Origin: a filamentous cyanobacterium CCT1
GTDB taxonomy: Bacteria; Cyanobacteriota; Cyanobacteriia; Phormidesmidales; Phormidesmidaceae
DNA: 34,485 nucleotides
Assembly: GCA_003017855.1 (NCBI GenBank)
Contig: PYER01000034.1
Coordinates: forward strand, 1-34,485
Direction: 5' to 3'
The translations under genes and the position numbers were made by a program. Below are positions 24,732 to 33,204 of the stretch, piece after piece (position 1 is the first letter of the stretch; each line of letters opens with the position of its first letter). The notes under the pieces are model-generated. The model had not been told where the DNA came from and searched no databases. It saw only the letters and a program-made list of their open reading frames with translations.

Positions 24732-26261
24732 CTAAACTATAGCGGCTAATTGCGGCGGCACAGCCTGAGTGGTATCGATCGCCTGCACCAGCGGCTGCTC
24801 GCTTTCGGTAAAGGGCTCCATGTGCTGGCGCTGCAGTACGGCTACGGTGGCATCGGCAATATCGCCCGCGCGATCGCGCACCCGCTGCTCCAGCACCGCC
24901 GCCGGAGCCGTGCAGTGCAAAATAGTTAAGGGCAGCCCAGCCGCTTGAATCTGGGCGATCGCGTTCTGGCGCAGGCGGTTGCGATCGTACTTGGCATCGA
25001 GAATCACCGGGTACCCGGCCTGGGCCAGAGCTATACCCAGGGTGAGCAGGCGATCGTAGGTCTTCTCCGTCATCGCGGGCGTATACAAACTGTCATCTCC
25101 GCGCTGATCAAGCGGCACCCCGGCCAGGTGCTTACGCACGGCATCGCTGCGCAGGTGAATGGCGTTGATTTGCTGGGCCAAAACTTGGGCCGTGGTCGAT
25201 TTTCCCGCCCCAGACAGGCCAGCCATCATGTAAATGGCACCGCTGCGGGGCTGACACACTGACCAGGCCAGGCGATAGTAGCCCGCCGCCGTCTCAGCCG
25301 CCTGACGCTTGGTGTCCTGATCCACCCCAGGGTCGTTGAGCAAAAACGAGGTCACCTTAGCCCGCACGTAGGCCTGACGGCTGATGTAGAGGGGCAACAG
25401 CTGCACTCCTTCCCAGTCGCCCGTGCGCTCCACGTAATGATTCAGAAATACGTTAGCCAGGCCAGCGCAGTCCTTAGAGAGCAAGTCCATCACCACAAAG
25501 CCCACGTCGTACATGACATCGACGTAGCGAAAGGGTTCGTTGAACTCAATGCAGTCAAACAAGTAAAGCCGGTCGCGCCAGCGGCAAATGTTGTTCAGGT
25601 GCAGGTCACCGTGGCAGGCGCGAATCCAGTTTTGGGCCACCCGCCGCTCAAACAGTTCTGGGTGGGCGGCGAAAAAGCTGTCGGTATAGGCTTTGGTTTC
25701 GTCGAACTGGGCCTGGGTTTGGGGGCCACCGATATAGCCTTCGGTTTGGGCGTAGTTTTCGTCAAAGGCCTGACGAATTTGCTCTACCGCGCCAAAGGTG
25801 CGAATGTGGTCGCTGGTCGCGGCCCCCAGGTGAAAGTCGGCCACCGCCACCGCCAGGTCTTGCATCAGGGCATCAGTCAGCTCGCCGCGATCGTACAGGG
25901 CGCTGAGCAGCGTATCTTGAGGGAATTGCACCATCTTGACGGCGTATTCCGCTGGCGTACCGCTGCCCAACTGGTAGGTATCCCCTGCCTGGCCGATAGC
26001 AACCACTTCCAGGTAGAGCGGTCCCGCCCCGCGCTGGTTCAACCGCAGTTCTTCGTGGCAAAAGTGGTGCCGCTTCTCCAGGGTGGAATAGTCTAGAAAC
26101 CCAAAGTTCACCGGCTTTTTCACTTTGTAGGCGTAGTCGCCGGTCAGCAGCACGTAGGACACGTGGGTTTGCAGCAGCCGAATGGGTTCAGCCACCGGGT
26201 GGGGATAAAACCCTGGCTGACACATCTGCTGAATGAGATCAGGAAGCGCGGAAACAGCCAT
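24732..26261 (-). CDS. APH-like kinase fused to a P-loop ATPase/kinase
   Basis: 509-residue two-domain protein. The N-terminal part (about 1-335) resembles aminoglycoside phosphotransferase-type kinases: TGDYAYKVKKP (ATP-binding Lys), CHGDLHLNNI (catalytic loop, about 216-224), then LFDCIEFNEPFRYVDVMYDV (metal-binding Asp). The C-terminal part (about 340-505) is an AAA_33/zeta-toxin-like P-loop kinase with Walker A GLSGAGKST (348-356). This domain order is known in bacterial proteins of unknown substrate, often annotated as AAA-family ATPases. Both active sites look intact. The open frame reaches 26327, but ATG at 26261 fits; the ribosome site is weak (AGGTGG). A hairpin separates it from rplY. 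Confidence 0.85.
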   Translation of the reverse strand: MAVSALPDLIQQMCQPGFYPHPVAEPIRLLQTHVSYVLLTGDYAYKVKKPVNFGFLDYSTLEKRHHFCHEELRLNQRGAGPLYLEVVAIGQAGDTYQLGSGTPAEYAVKMVQFPQDTLLSALYDRGELTDALMQDLAVAVADFHLGAATSDHIRTFGAVEQIRQAFDENYAQTEGYIGGPQTQAQFDETKAYTDSFFAAHPELFERRVAQNWIRACHGDLHLNNICRWRDRLYLFDCIEFNEPFRYVDVMYDVGFVVMDLLSKDCAGLANVFLNHYVERTGDWEGVQLLPLYISRQAYVRAKVTSFLLNDPGVDQDTKRQAAETAAGYYRLAWSVCQPRSGAIYMMAGLSGAGKSTTAQVLAQQINAIHLRSDAVRKHLAGVPLDQRGDDSLYTPAMTEKTYDRLLTLGIALAQAGYPVILDAKYDRNRLRQNAIAQIQAAGLPLTILHCTAPAAVLEQRVRDRAGDIADATVAVLQRQHMEPFTESEQPLVQAIDTTQAVPPQLAAIV

Positions 26262-26293
26262 AACCCACCTGTAGAGAATCTCATCAATACTAA

Positions 26294-26351
26294 GCGGGGG
26301 CGGAGACATCCTCCCCACCCCCGCCAATTAAATGCTAAAACCGCTCAGCGG
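26294..26351 (-). terminator. Hairpins ending the purA-rplY transcript
   Basis: Read on the minus strand, a small stem CCGC-TGA-GCGG followed by TTTTAG lies at 26337-26351. A stronger stem GCGGGGG/CCCCCGC (26294-26324) with an inner GGAG/CTCC follows. They lie just after the rplY stop and before the kinase gene, consistent with termination of the purA-rplY transcript. Confidence 0.5.
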
Positions 26352-26376
26352 AATTAGCCCTAGGGCCAAGGTTGGC

Positions 26377-26997
26377 CTACTCAGCCGCCAGCGTTTCCGC
26401 CGCCGTCGCCGTGGGGCTTTCGCCGTCAGCGGTCTCGGCCATACGGCCTTGGAGTACGGTAGCAATGGTTTGAGTTTGGTCACCTGCCACCACAGCGCCC
26501 TCGGGCAGCACCAGGTCGGCCACGGTTAGCGAATCGCCGACGCCCAGACCCGACACATCGACGTCGATGGTCTCGGGAATGTCGATCGCCTTACACTTGA
26601 CGGTGACTTCGTTGACCTCGGTGTTGAGCACGCCGCCTTCGTTTTGAACGCCGGTAGGCTCACCTATAAAGTTGAGGGCAACGCCCACTTCGACCGCATC
26701 CTGCGCTTTAACCGCAAAGAAGCTGAGGTGGTACACCAAGTTTTTCCAAGGGTGCGACTGCACTTCCCGCAGCAGCGCCTTGCCATTCCACGACAGGTCA
26801 GGAATTTGCAGGTCAATCATGGTGTTGTTGACCGCAGCCTTGCGCAGCAGCATATCGGCCTCATGCTGGTCGACGGTTAGCGACACCGACTCAGTACCGT
26901 CGTGGCCGTACAGCACGGCGGGCAGCAGCCCCTGACGGCGCAGCGCATTAGGCTTGGCCTTCGGATCGCGCGATTTACATTCAATAGTCAGTTCCAT
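26377..26997 (-). CDS. rplY: 50S ribosomal protein L25 (Ctc/TL5 type)
   Basis: 206-residue L25 of the long bacterial form. An N-terminal 5S rRNA-binding beta-barrel (MELTIECKSRDPKAKPNALRRQGLLPAVLYG) is followed by the TL5/Ctc C-terminal domain (VEVGVALNFIGEPTGV to VLPEGAVV) and a short Ala/Thr/Glu-rich tail. The conserved LRRQGLLPAVLYGH sequence matches the family. The frame extends to 27027, but ATG at 26997, with GGGGGGA upstream, matches the known start. It follows purA by 57 bases on the same strand, and both are probably transcribed from the purA promoter. This gene pair recurs in cyanobacteria. Confidence 0.95.
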   Translation of the reverse strand: MELTIECKSRDPKAKPNALRRQGLLPAVLYGHDGTESVSLTVDQHEADMLLRKAAVNNTMIDLQIPDLSWNGKALLREVQSHPWKNLVYHLSFFAVKAQDAVEVGVALNFIGEPTGVQNEGGVLNTEVNEVTVKCKAIDIPETIDVDVSGLGVGDSLTVADLVLPEGAVVAGDQTQTIATVLQGRMAETADGESPTATAAETLAAE

Positions 26998-27054
26998 GGA
27001 AAATCCCCCCGTTGATAACTCATTCAAAAAGACAAACTTGACGACACCTCGGCT

Positions 27055-28389
27055 TTAAGCCACCTGAGGTTCACCATTCTCGTAGAGCAGCGCCCGCTTT
27101 GGCCCGTGGATGGGGTCTTCTACGATGATGGTCTGGTCGCGGCTGGCCCCCAGCGACACGATCGCGATCGGCACCTCCATCAGCTCGGCCAAAAACTTGA
27201 GGTAGTCCAGGGCGGCTTTGGGCAGGTCGCTGAGCGATCTACAGTGGTCGGTGGGCTGTTTCCAGCCGGGCATGGTTTTGTAGATCGGCTGGCAGCGGCT
27301 AAAGGCCTCGGCGCTGGCGGGGAGCTCTTCGCAGCGCTCCCCGTCGAGCTCGTAGGCCACGCACACCTCGATCTCGTCGACGTCGTCGAGCACGTCGAGC
27401 TTGGTGATGGCCAGGCAGTCAAGGCCGTTAATGCGCACGGCATAGCGACCAATGACGGCGTCGAACCAGCCGCAGCGGCGGCGACGACCGGTGGTGGTGC
27501 CAAATTCAGCGCCGCGATCGCAGAGCAGCTCGCCCACCCCACAGGTCAGCTCCGTGGGAAAGGGGCCTTCGCCCACACGCGTGGTGTAGGCCTTGGCCAC
27601 CCCAATGACGCGATCGATCACCGTGGGGCCAATGCCGGTGCCAATGCAGGCCCCACCCGCCACCGGGTTAGAGGAGGTGACGTAGGGATAGGTACCGTGA
27701 TCGAGGTCGAGCAGAGTGCCCTGGGCCCCCTCAAACAGCACGTTTTTGCGCTGGCGAATGGCCTGGTAGACGTGCAGCGAACTATCGATAATGTGAGGCC
27801 GCAGCCGCTCAGCGTACTCAATGTACTCATCAATAACCGCAGCGGGGTCGAGCGGCTCTAGATCGTAGAGCTTTTCGAGAATGCCGTTTTTGTACTGGAC
27901 TGTCCACTCTAGCTGCTTGCGCAGACGGGTGTAGTCCATTAAATCGATGACGCGAATGCCAATTCGCTCAGACTTGTCGGCGTAGGTGGGGCCAATGCCG
28001 CGCTTGGTAGTGCCAATTTTGTGATTGCCCCGGCGCTCCTCGGCCGCCTGATCGATCAGGCGGTGGTAGGGCATGGTGACGTGGGCCGCATTTGAAATGA
28101 AGAGGTTTTTGGACGAAATCCCTAGCTCGTCGAGCTTATCGAGCTCACCAATTAGCGCCTTGGGGTCGATCACGGTGCCACTGCCAATCACGCACTCGGT
28201 ATCGGGGTAGAGAATGCCAGAGGGAATCAGGTGCAGCTTGAAGGTTTGATCTTTAACGACGACGGTGTGCCCTGCATTAACCCCGCCCTGGTAGCGCACA
28301 ACTACGTCTGCCGAACGACTCAGCAAATCGGTAATTTTGCCCTTACCTTCGTCGCCCCACTGGGCCCCAATTACTACAACGTTTGCCAA
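27055..28389 (-). CDS. purA: Adenylosuccinate synthetase
   Basis: PurA, 444 residues, joins IMP and aspartate with GTP to make adenylosuccinate, the first committed step of AMP synthesis. Signature [14 protein letters not shown] (GTP-binding P-loop with catalytic Asp13), NAGHTVVV (His41 region), [23 protein letters not shown] spread over the middle, and [14 protein letters not shown] are all present. Length is typical (about 430-445). Start is ATG at 28389, about 27 bases downstream of a predicted transcription start from the promoter at 28424-28453. It heads the purA-rplY unit. Confidence 0.98.
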   Translation of the reverse strand: MANVVVIGAQWGDEGKGKITDLLSRSADVVVRYQGGVNAGHTVVVKDQTFKLHLIPSGILYPDTECVIGSGTVIDPKALIGELDKLDELGISSKNLFISNAAHVTMPYHRLIDQAAEERRGNHKIGTTKRGIGPTYADKSERIGIRVIDLMDYTRLRKQLEWTVQYKNGILEKLYDLEPLDPAAVIDEYIEYAERLRPHIIDSSLHVYQAIRQRKNVLFEGAQGTLLDLDHGTYPYVTSSNPVAGGACIGTGIGPTVIDRVIGVAKAYTTRVGEGPFPTELTCGVGELLCDRGAEFGTTTGRRRRCGWFDAVIGRYAVRINGLDCLAITKLDVLDDVDEIEVCVAYELDGERCEELPASAEAFSRCQPIYKTMPGWKQPTDHCRSLSDLPKAALDYLKFLAELMEVPIAIVSLGASRDQTIIVEDPIHGPKRALLYENGEPQVA

Positions 28390-28722
28390 GGGAATTCAGC
28401 TTCTAAAGTTCACACAAATTCCCATTATCACTAAGCAAATGTAATTGTGTCAACTCAATTTTTCGCAGGGATGAACCAAGTCAACGCTCACTGAGGCCTG
28501 AACTACCAGCAAATTAAATGTATTTAACCTTATACCCAATTAGTAAAATATGCGGTAGAACAGATGGATACCGAATTTACATTTCTTTAGATTTCCTTCG
28601 GATTTGCGATAGTCACAAGACTAGCCCCTAAAAACAGCCCCAGAAGCGGGCCCTTAGAGCGAGCGGTCAAGCGGGCGATCGCAGACCCAACCAACCAAAA
28701 ATCTACTAAGGCGGAGGTTACC
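28390..28722. other. Divergent intergenic region between purA and the deaminase-like gene
   Basis: About 330 A+T-rich bases with the purA promoter at one end and a strong GGAGG ribosome site for the deaminase-like gene (about 28712-28716) at the other. A HIP1 octamer lies near 28676. No reading frame of note. Confidence 0.6.
28424..28453 (-). promoter_or_regulatory. Sigma-70-type promoter of purA
   Basis: On the minus strand TTGACA (28448-28453) is followed, 18 bases later, by GATAAT (28424-28429), matching the -35 and -10 consensus at six and five of six positions. Expected transcription start is near 28417, about 27 bases before the purA ATG. Confidence 0.75.
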
Positions 28723-29784
28723 GTGAGTCTATATGCTGAACTACACCGCCACCTAGGCGGTTCGGTAGTACCTAGAGTGCTGTGGCGCTATTTTGAGCGC
28801 AACCGCCCCGATCTCTCGGGTCAGTTTGCCGATTACCCAGCGTTTGAGCAGTTTTATACCCGCCCCCGCAACACATTGGCGGAGTACCTGGAGCTGCACA
28901 CCCTGGTTGAGAGCGTGCAAACCCACGAAGCGTTGCCTTATTTCATCTATCGTCTAATTCGTGGGGCGTACATTTTTGAGAACCTGGCCTACCTGGAGCT
29001 GCGCTACACCCCCTACCTGCGCACCCCCGAGCATTTGCCCCAAAACCAGCGCATTGAGGCAATGGCCGAAATTGTCGAGATCGTGGGCCGGGCCAGCCAG
29101 CAGCCCGAGTATCCGATTGTGACCAAGCAAATTCTCTGCATGCACTCGCGGCTACCCTATGAGGTCAATCGGGCGATTGTAGAGCTAGCCGGTCAGTACC
29201 CCGAGTACGTTTGCGCGGTGGATGTGGCCGGGGGTGATGCCAACTACGGCGATCGCATGGATGAATTCACCCAGCTCTATCAGCGCGCCCAAGACCTGGG
29301 CCTCAAGACAACCGGCCACCTCTACGAAACCGTCGACGGTGATCACCCGCAGCTGCTGCCCTACCTGATGCGCATTGGCCACGGCATTCAAATTCCGCTG
29401 CGGCACCCCGAGCTACTGCCCGAGATGGCAGCACGAGGCCAGTGCCTGGAGGTATGCCCCACCACCTACCTCAAGACCGGCACTCTGAATGACATTCACC
29501 AGCTCAAGGTAGTCTTCGATCGCTGCTTTGAGGCTGGAGTCGATATCGCCATCTGCACCGACAACGCCGGGCTACACAACGTGCGACTGCCCTTTGAGTA
29601 CGAAAACCTGCTTACCCACGACGTGATTGGCTTTGAGGAACTGCAGGCCTGCCAGGAAGCCGCCTTTCGCCACGCCTTTGCCTGGCCTCACAGTCTACCG
29701 CCTGCCGCTCTGCTAACGGATATGCTGCAGCTGCCCAGCAAGGCGCATCCGGTCGATAGTGAAGGGGTGCTAGCCCTGTCCTAA
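28723..29784 (+). CDS. Adenosine deaminase-like metal-dependent hydrolase
   Basis: 353-residue member of the adenosine/AMP deaminase family (amidohydrolase barrel). Metal and active-site positions: HRH at residues 8-10 (H-x-H), GHLYE with His199 and Glu202 (family HAGE), IGHGI with His220, and CTDN with Asp280 (family TDDP). The second Asp of the TDDP motif is Asn281 here, and the CPxSN motif reads CPTTYLKTG. In mouse ADA the second Asp contacts N7 of the purine, so substrate preference may differ. Zinc ligands are retained, so catalysis is likely. GTG start with GGAGG about seven bases before. An NTF2-like gene follows three bases after the stop. Confidence 0.88.
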   Translation: MSLYAELHRHLGGSVVPRVLWRYFERNRPDLSGQFADYPAFEQFYTRPRNTLAEYLELHTLVESVQTHEALPYFIYRLIRGAYIFENLAYLELRYTPYLRTPEHLPQNQRIEAMAEIVEIVGRASQQPEYPIVTKQILCMHSRLPYEVNRAIVELAGQYPEYVCAVDVAGGDANYGDRMDEFTQLYQRAQDLGLKTTGHLYETVDGDHPQLLPYLMRIGHGIQIPLRHPELLPEMAARGQCLEVCPTTYLKTGTLNDIHQLKVVFDRCFEAGVDIAICTDNAGLHNVRLPFEYENLLTHDVIGFEELQACQEAAFRHAFAWPHSLPPAALLTDMLQLPSKAHPVDSEGVLALS

Positions 29785-29787
29785 GGC

Positions 29788-30159
29788 ATGTCATCAACCC
29801 AGATGCAGGATTTGGCCGATCTTGAGCGGCAGGGCTGGCAGGCTCTCTCGACTGAAGGAGATGCGGGCCAGCAGTTTTACAGCCAGGTGCTACACGACAG
29901 TGCGATCATGCTGCTGCCGGGCGGCATGGTGCTACGGGGCAAAGCGAGCATTTTGGCCGCTCTAGCAGCTCAGCCGTGGCAGTCGTTTCAGCTGGAAGAC
30001 CTAGAGGTGATCGCGCTGTCGCCAGCGGCTGGAATCGTGACCTATCGGGTGAGCGCTCAGCGGGAAGGCAGCGCTCCCTACAGAGCGCTGGTTAGCAGCA
30101 CCTATGCGATCAGCGACGACGAATTTAAGCTGATGCTCCATCAGCAAACACCGATATAA
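29788..30159 (+). CDS. NTF2-like (SnoaL/DUF4440-type) protein
   Basis: 123-residue protein of the NTF2-like superfamily: an N-terminal helix (DLADLERQGWQALSTEGD), YSQVLHDSAIMLLPGGMVLRG leading into the cone-shaped sheet, a helix (KASILAALAAQPW), and four strands ending YRALVSSTYAI. Similar small proteins act as ligand-binding domains or enzymes such as ketosteroid isomerase-like hydratases; no catalytic pair is identifiable. The start is three bases after the deaminase-like stop, so the two are almost certainly co-transcribed and may act on related compounds. The pair ends at a strong terminator (30304-30341). Confidence 0.82.
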   Translation: MSSTQMQDLADLERQGWQALSTEGDAGQQFYSQVLHDSAIMLLPGGMVLRGKASILAALAAQPWQSFQLEDLEVIALSPAAGIVTYRVSAQREGSAPYRALVSSTYAISDDEFKLMLHQQTPI

Positions 30160-30303
30160 GTGTGTTGGGCGATCGCACCGCAAAGTCTGATTGTGGCTGG
30201 GGAACAGGTATAAATCTAAAATTCAATCTCCTCCACGGAGCAAACAGCCGGTTTGCCCTGCCTAAGCCTATGCCGCAGCTCAGCAACGCCCTCCTAGCCA
30301 TAC

Positions 30304-30341
30304 AAAAGGGGGTGCAGACAGCTCTGTCTGCACCCCCTTTT
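30304..30341. terminator. Perfect 18-bp bidirectional terminator
   Basis: AAAAGGGGGTGCAGACAG (30304-30321), loop CT, and CTGTCTGCACCCCCTTTT (30324-30341) form a perfect 18-bp stem. TTTT ends the stem on plus and AAAA starts it, giving T tracts in both directions. It ends the deaminase/NTF2 transcript and the convergent RRM gene. Confidence 0.9.
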
Positions 30342-30365
30342 AGGCTATTTGATCAGCGCTAGGGC

Positions 30366-30689
30366 TTAGTAGCCACCGCGAGAGAAGCTGTCACCGCCGC
30401 CGCGACGACCGCCACCGCCAAAGTTACCGCCGCCGCCGCTGCGATTTTCGCGAGGCTTGGCTTTGTTGACTTTGAGGTCGCGACCCATCCACTCAGCACC
30501 GTCTAGGGCTTCGATGGCGGCGTCTTCTTCAGCATCGGCACCCATTTCGACAAAAGCAAAGCCGCGCATGCGCCCGGTTTCACGATCGGTGGGTAGCTGA
30601 ACCCGCTTAACAGACCCATACTCTGCAAATACAGAGGTCAGGTCTTCAGCGGTAGCGTCATAGGACAGGTTGCCTACGTAGATTGACAT
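30366..30689 (-). CDS. RRM-type RNA-binding protein with Gly-rich tail
   Basis: 107-residue cyanobacterial Rbp-type protein. One RNA recognition motif (about 2-80) has RNP2 IYVGNL and RNP1 RGFAFVEM. A Gly/Arg-rich tail (ENRSGGGGNFGGGGRRGGGD ... FSRGGY) follows, as in cold-induced RbpA-like proteins. It binds single-stranded RNA, in the cytoplasm or near thylakoid membranes, and may stabilise mRNAs or help cold adaptation. The open frame extends to 30908, but the ATG at 30689, with GGAGACC upstream, is the conserved start. The long leader (30690 onward) is typical of cold-regulated rbp genes. Confidence 0.95.
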   Translation of the reverse strand: MSIYVGNLSYDATAEDLTSVFAEYGSVKRVQLPTDRETGRMRGFAFVEMGADAEEDAAIEALDGAEWMGRDLKVNKAKPRENRSGGGGNFGGGGRRGGGDSFSRGGY

Positions 30690-31020
30690 GGTTGGTCTCC
30701 AAAAGTTAAAGGACGTGTAGAGCAAAATTTTGGAGAGAAGTCTGTCAATGGAAAAACGGAAAAACTCGTTAGTACTAAAAACAAATACTGCTAACCAATC
30801 TCTATATCTCTGTGAGATACCGTAGCATGTTTGAAAAGAGGATGGTGCGCTGGAATGTAAAGCCTCTAAAAAACATGGCTCAAGATAATTAAACCCGGCC
30901 AAGACCATACTCCCGCGGGCACTCAGGGCTGGCGGTGCTATGTAAAGATTTGTGTTCTGTCATAGCCATGGCGCTGGGGCATCGCTGTGGGACAATGAGC
31001 GTTTAACTGAGACTTAACGT
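30690..31020. promoter_or_regulatory. Leader of the RRM gene and promoter region of thioredoxin
   Basis: 331 bases between divergent genes. The part next to the RRM gene is A+T-rich and includes the palindrome TATCTC-TGT-GAGATA (30805-30819) and T-rich tracts on the minus strand. Long 5' leaders control cold induction in cyanobacterial rbp genes, so part of this is probably untranslated leader. The last 110 bases, more G+C-rich, should hold the thioredoxin promoter. I cannot place its -35/-10 boxes. Confidence 0.5.
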
Positions 31021-31344
31021 ATGCCCGCCGCCTATATAGAAAACGAAACCGAGTTTGACGCGCTGCTAAGCGCAGAATCACTTTTTGTAGTGGACTGCAC
31101 AGCCACCTGGTGTGGCCCCTGCAAGCTGGTGGCCCCGCTGATGGATAAGCTGGCCGACGAGTACGGCGATCGCGTCAAAGTTCTCAAGCTAGACCTCGAC
31201 GCCAACCAGGCCATCGCCAAGCGCTATGGCATCCGCAGCATTCCCGCCGTGATGTTTTTTCAGCAGGGCGATGTGGCCGAAACCCTGGTTGGGGCCAAAA
31301 AATACGACGAGTACAGCGAAACCCTGAGTAAGTATCTGGGCTAG
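31021..31344 (+). CDS. trxA: Thioredoxin
   Basis: 107-residue thioredoxin. Active site WCGPC at residues 30-34 follows VDCTAT; the usual Phe before the last Thr-Ala region is replaced by Cys26, an extra thiol close to the redox pair. The cis-proline turn is SIPAVMF and the C-terminal strand/helix is VGAKKYDEYSETLSKYLG. It reduces disulfides in the cytoplasm with electrons from thioredoxin reductase or ferredoxin-thioredoxin reductase. ATG at 31021; no strong ribosome site. It is probably a single-gene unit ending near a hairpin at 31467-31491. Confidence 0.95.
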   Translation: MPAAYIENETEFDALLSAESLFVVDCTATWCGPCKLVAPLMDKLADEYGDRVKVLKLDLDANQAIAKRYGIRSIPAVMFFQQGDVAETLVGAKKYDEYSETLSKYLG

Positions 31345-31466
31345 GCGTCATTAAAGGTAAAGTGCTGCTCTAGGTTTTGCCAATGAATGGCTTGACTTCA
31401 GACAAGGAGCTTGCCTGCACCCTCACCGGACCCCGGCGGCAGCAACCGTCAGGGCCAGCAGCACCG

Positions 31467-31491
31467 CTTCCCTAACCAGGGCGAGGGGAAG
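31467..31491 (+). terminator. Possible terminator after thioredoxin
   Basis: CTTCCC (31467-31472) pairs with GGGAAG (31486-31491) around a 13-base loop, followed by TTTAAGGTTT. It lies about 120 bases after trxA and ahead of glgA. The stem is short. Confidence 0.35.
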
Positions 31492-31602
31492 TTTAAGGTT
31501 TCTGGATCCATGCTAAGGCAACACATTTCTACGATCTAGGCAGAACGTCCACACCCCCGTAGACTGAGGACAACCGATTGATCCAACAGCAGAGCGGGCG
31601 AT

Positions 31603-33087
31603 ATGGAAATTCTTTTTGTGGCAGCGGAGGCAGCGCCCCTGGCCAAGGTTGGCGGCATGGGCGACGTGGTGGGTTCGCTTCCCAAGGTGCTGCGCAAGAT
31701 GGGACACGACGTGCGCATTTTTATGCCCTACTACGGCTTTTTGCCCGACAAAGTCGACATCCCTGCCGATCCGGTGTGGAAGGGCACTGCCATGTTCAAC
31801 GACTTTGCGGTATACGAAACAACCCTGCCCGACTCTGACGTACCCGTATATTTGTTTGGCCACCCTGCCTTTGACCCCCGCAAGGTCTACGGCGGGGACG
31901 ATGAGGCCTGGCGGTTTACCTTTTTTGCCAATGGTGCCGCAGAGTTTGCCTGGAACTACTGGAAGCCCCAGATCATTCACTGCCACGACTGGCACACGGG
32001 CATGATTCCGGTGTGGATGCACCAGTCGCCCGACATTGCTACAGTGTTTACCATCCACAATTTGGCCTACCAGGGGCCGTGGCGTTGGGAGCTAGAGCGC
32101 ATTACCTGGTGCCCGTGGTATATGCAGGGGCACAACACCATGGCGGCGGCGGTGCAGTTTGCCGATCGCGTCAACACGGTGTCGCCCACCTATGCCGAGC
32201 AGATCAAAACTGCTGACTACGGCGAAGAGCTAGAGGGGCTGCTGTCGTTCATCAGCGGCAAGCTCAGCGGCATTCTCAACGGCATTGATATCGAGTCTTA
32301 CGACCCCTCCACCGATCGCTATATCGGCAAAACTTTTACCCCCAACAGCCTGGAGAATCGCCGCGCCAACAAGGTGGCGATTCAGGAAGAACTGGGGCTG
32401 GAGGTGAACTCAAAGGCCTTTTTGGTGGGCTTGGTGGGTCGTCTGGTCGAGCAGAAGGGGCTGGATCTGATTCTGCAAATTTTGGATCGGTTTCTGTCGT
32501 ACACCGACGCGCAGTTTATTTTGCTGGGTACGGGCGATCGCTACTACGAAACTCAGCTCTGGCAGATGGCCAGCCGCTACCGGGGCCGGATGGCCACCTA
32601 CCTGCTCTACAGCGAGGGGCTGGGTCGCCGCATCTACGCCGGGGCCGACGCTTTCTTGATGCCGTCGCGGTTTGAGCCCTGCGGCATCAGCCAGATGATC
32701 GCCATGCGCTACGGCTGCATTCCTATTGTGCGGAACACAGGCGGCCTGGTGGATACGGTGCACCACCACGACCCCGAACACCATACGGGCACGGGATACA
32801 CTTTTGACCGCTACGAGCCGCTGGACCTGTTCACCTGTATGATTCGGGCCTGGGAGGGCTATCGCTTCAAAGATGCCTGGCGTGAGCTCCAGCAGCGGGC
32901 CATGGCCCAAGACTTTAGCTGGGACAAATCGGCGGTGGACTACATCAAGCTCTACAGCGACATGCTGGGGTTAGATTTTAAGGATCAGCTTTCCCAGCCT
33001 CAGCCAGCTCCAGCGCTGGAAGCTCCAGCCCCGGCGGCGACGGCAACTATGGATGCCGCCCTTTCCCAATCTTCATTGCCCAAATAA
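31603..33087 (+). CDS. glgA: Glycogen synthase (ADP-glucose)
   Basis: 494-residue GT5 glycosyltransferase elongating alpha-1,4-glucan from ADP-glucose. N-terminal KVGGMGDV (Lys15; substrate-binding KxGG motif), HDWHTGMIP, the linker region around [11 protein letters not shown], and the C-terminal GT-B domain with [37 protein letters not shown] (donor-binding Glu in FEPCG) and a Pro/Ala-rich tail (about 462-494). The length is slightly greater than the usual 470-480 because of the tail. The ATG follows AGCGGGCGAT, a modest ribosome site. It is a central enzyme of carbon storage in cyanobacteria, distinct from the GlgP/GlgB genes, which are not here. Confidence 0.97.
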   Translation: MEILFVAAEAAPLAKVGGMGDVVGSLPKVLRKMGHDVRIFMPYYGFLPDKVDIPADPVWKGTAMFNDFAVYETTLPDSDVPVYLFGHPAFDPRKVYGGDDEAWRFTFFANGAAEFAWNYWKPQIIHCHDWHTGMIPVWMHQSPDIATVFTIHNLAYQGPWRWELERITWCPWYMQGHNTMAAAVQFADRVNTVSPTYAEQIKTADYGEELEGLLSFISGKLSGILNGIDIESYDPSTDRYIGKTFTPNSLENRRANKVAIQEELGLEVNSKAFLVGLVGRLVEQKGLDLILQILDRFLSYTDAQFILLGTGDRYYETQLWQMASRYRGRMATYLLYSEGLGRRIYAGADAFLMPSRFEPCGISQMIAMRYGCIPIVRNTGGLVDTVHHHDPEHHTGTGYTFDRYEPLDLFTCMIRAWEGYRFKDAWRELQQRAMAQDFSWDKSAVDYIKLYSDMLGLDFKDQLSQPQPAPALEAPAPAATATMDAALSQSSLPK

Positions 33088-33204
33088 CTGAGGCCAGAGA
33101 GCTTGAGGAGCCAGAGGATAGAGGGCGCTGCTGTCTGTCACTTATGAGCGGTTTGCAGGGCGGAAAGTGTGCCAGATTAGTAGTTTCTGTTACACGAGGC
33201 ACCT

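Noticed and set aside
25437-26096. 219-codon frame antisense to the kinase fusion gene
   Set aside because: The minus-strand gene carries intact kinase motifs throughout; the antisense product has no recognised domain.
27106-27861. 251-codon frame antisense to purA
   Set aside because: Product is a Gly/Val/His-rich shadow of a highly conserved gene.
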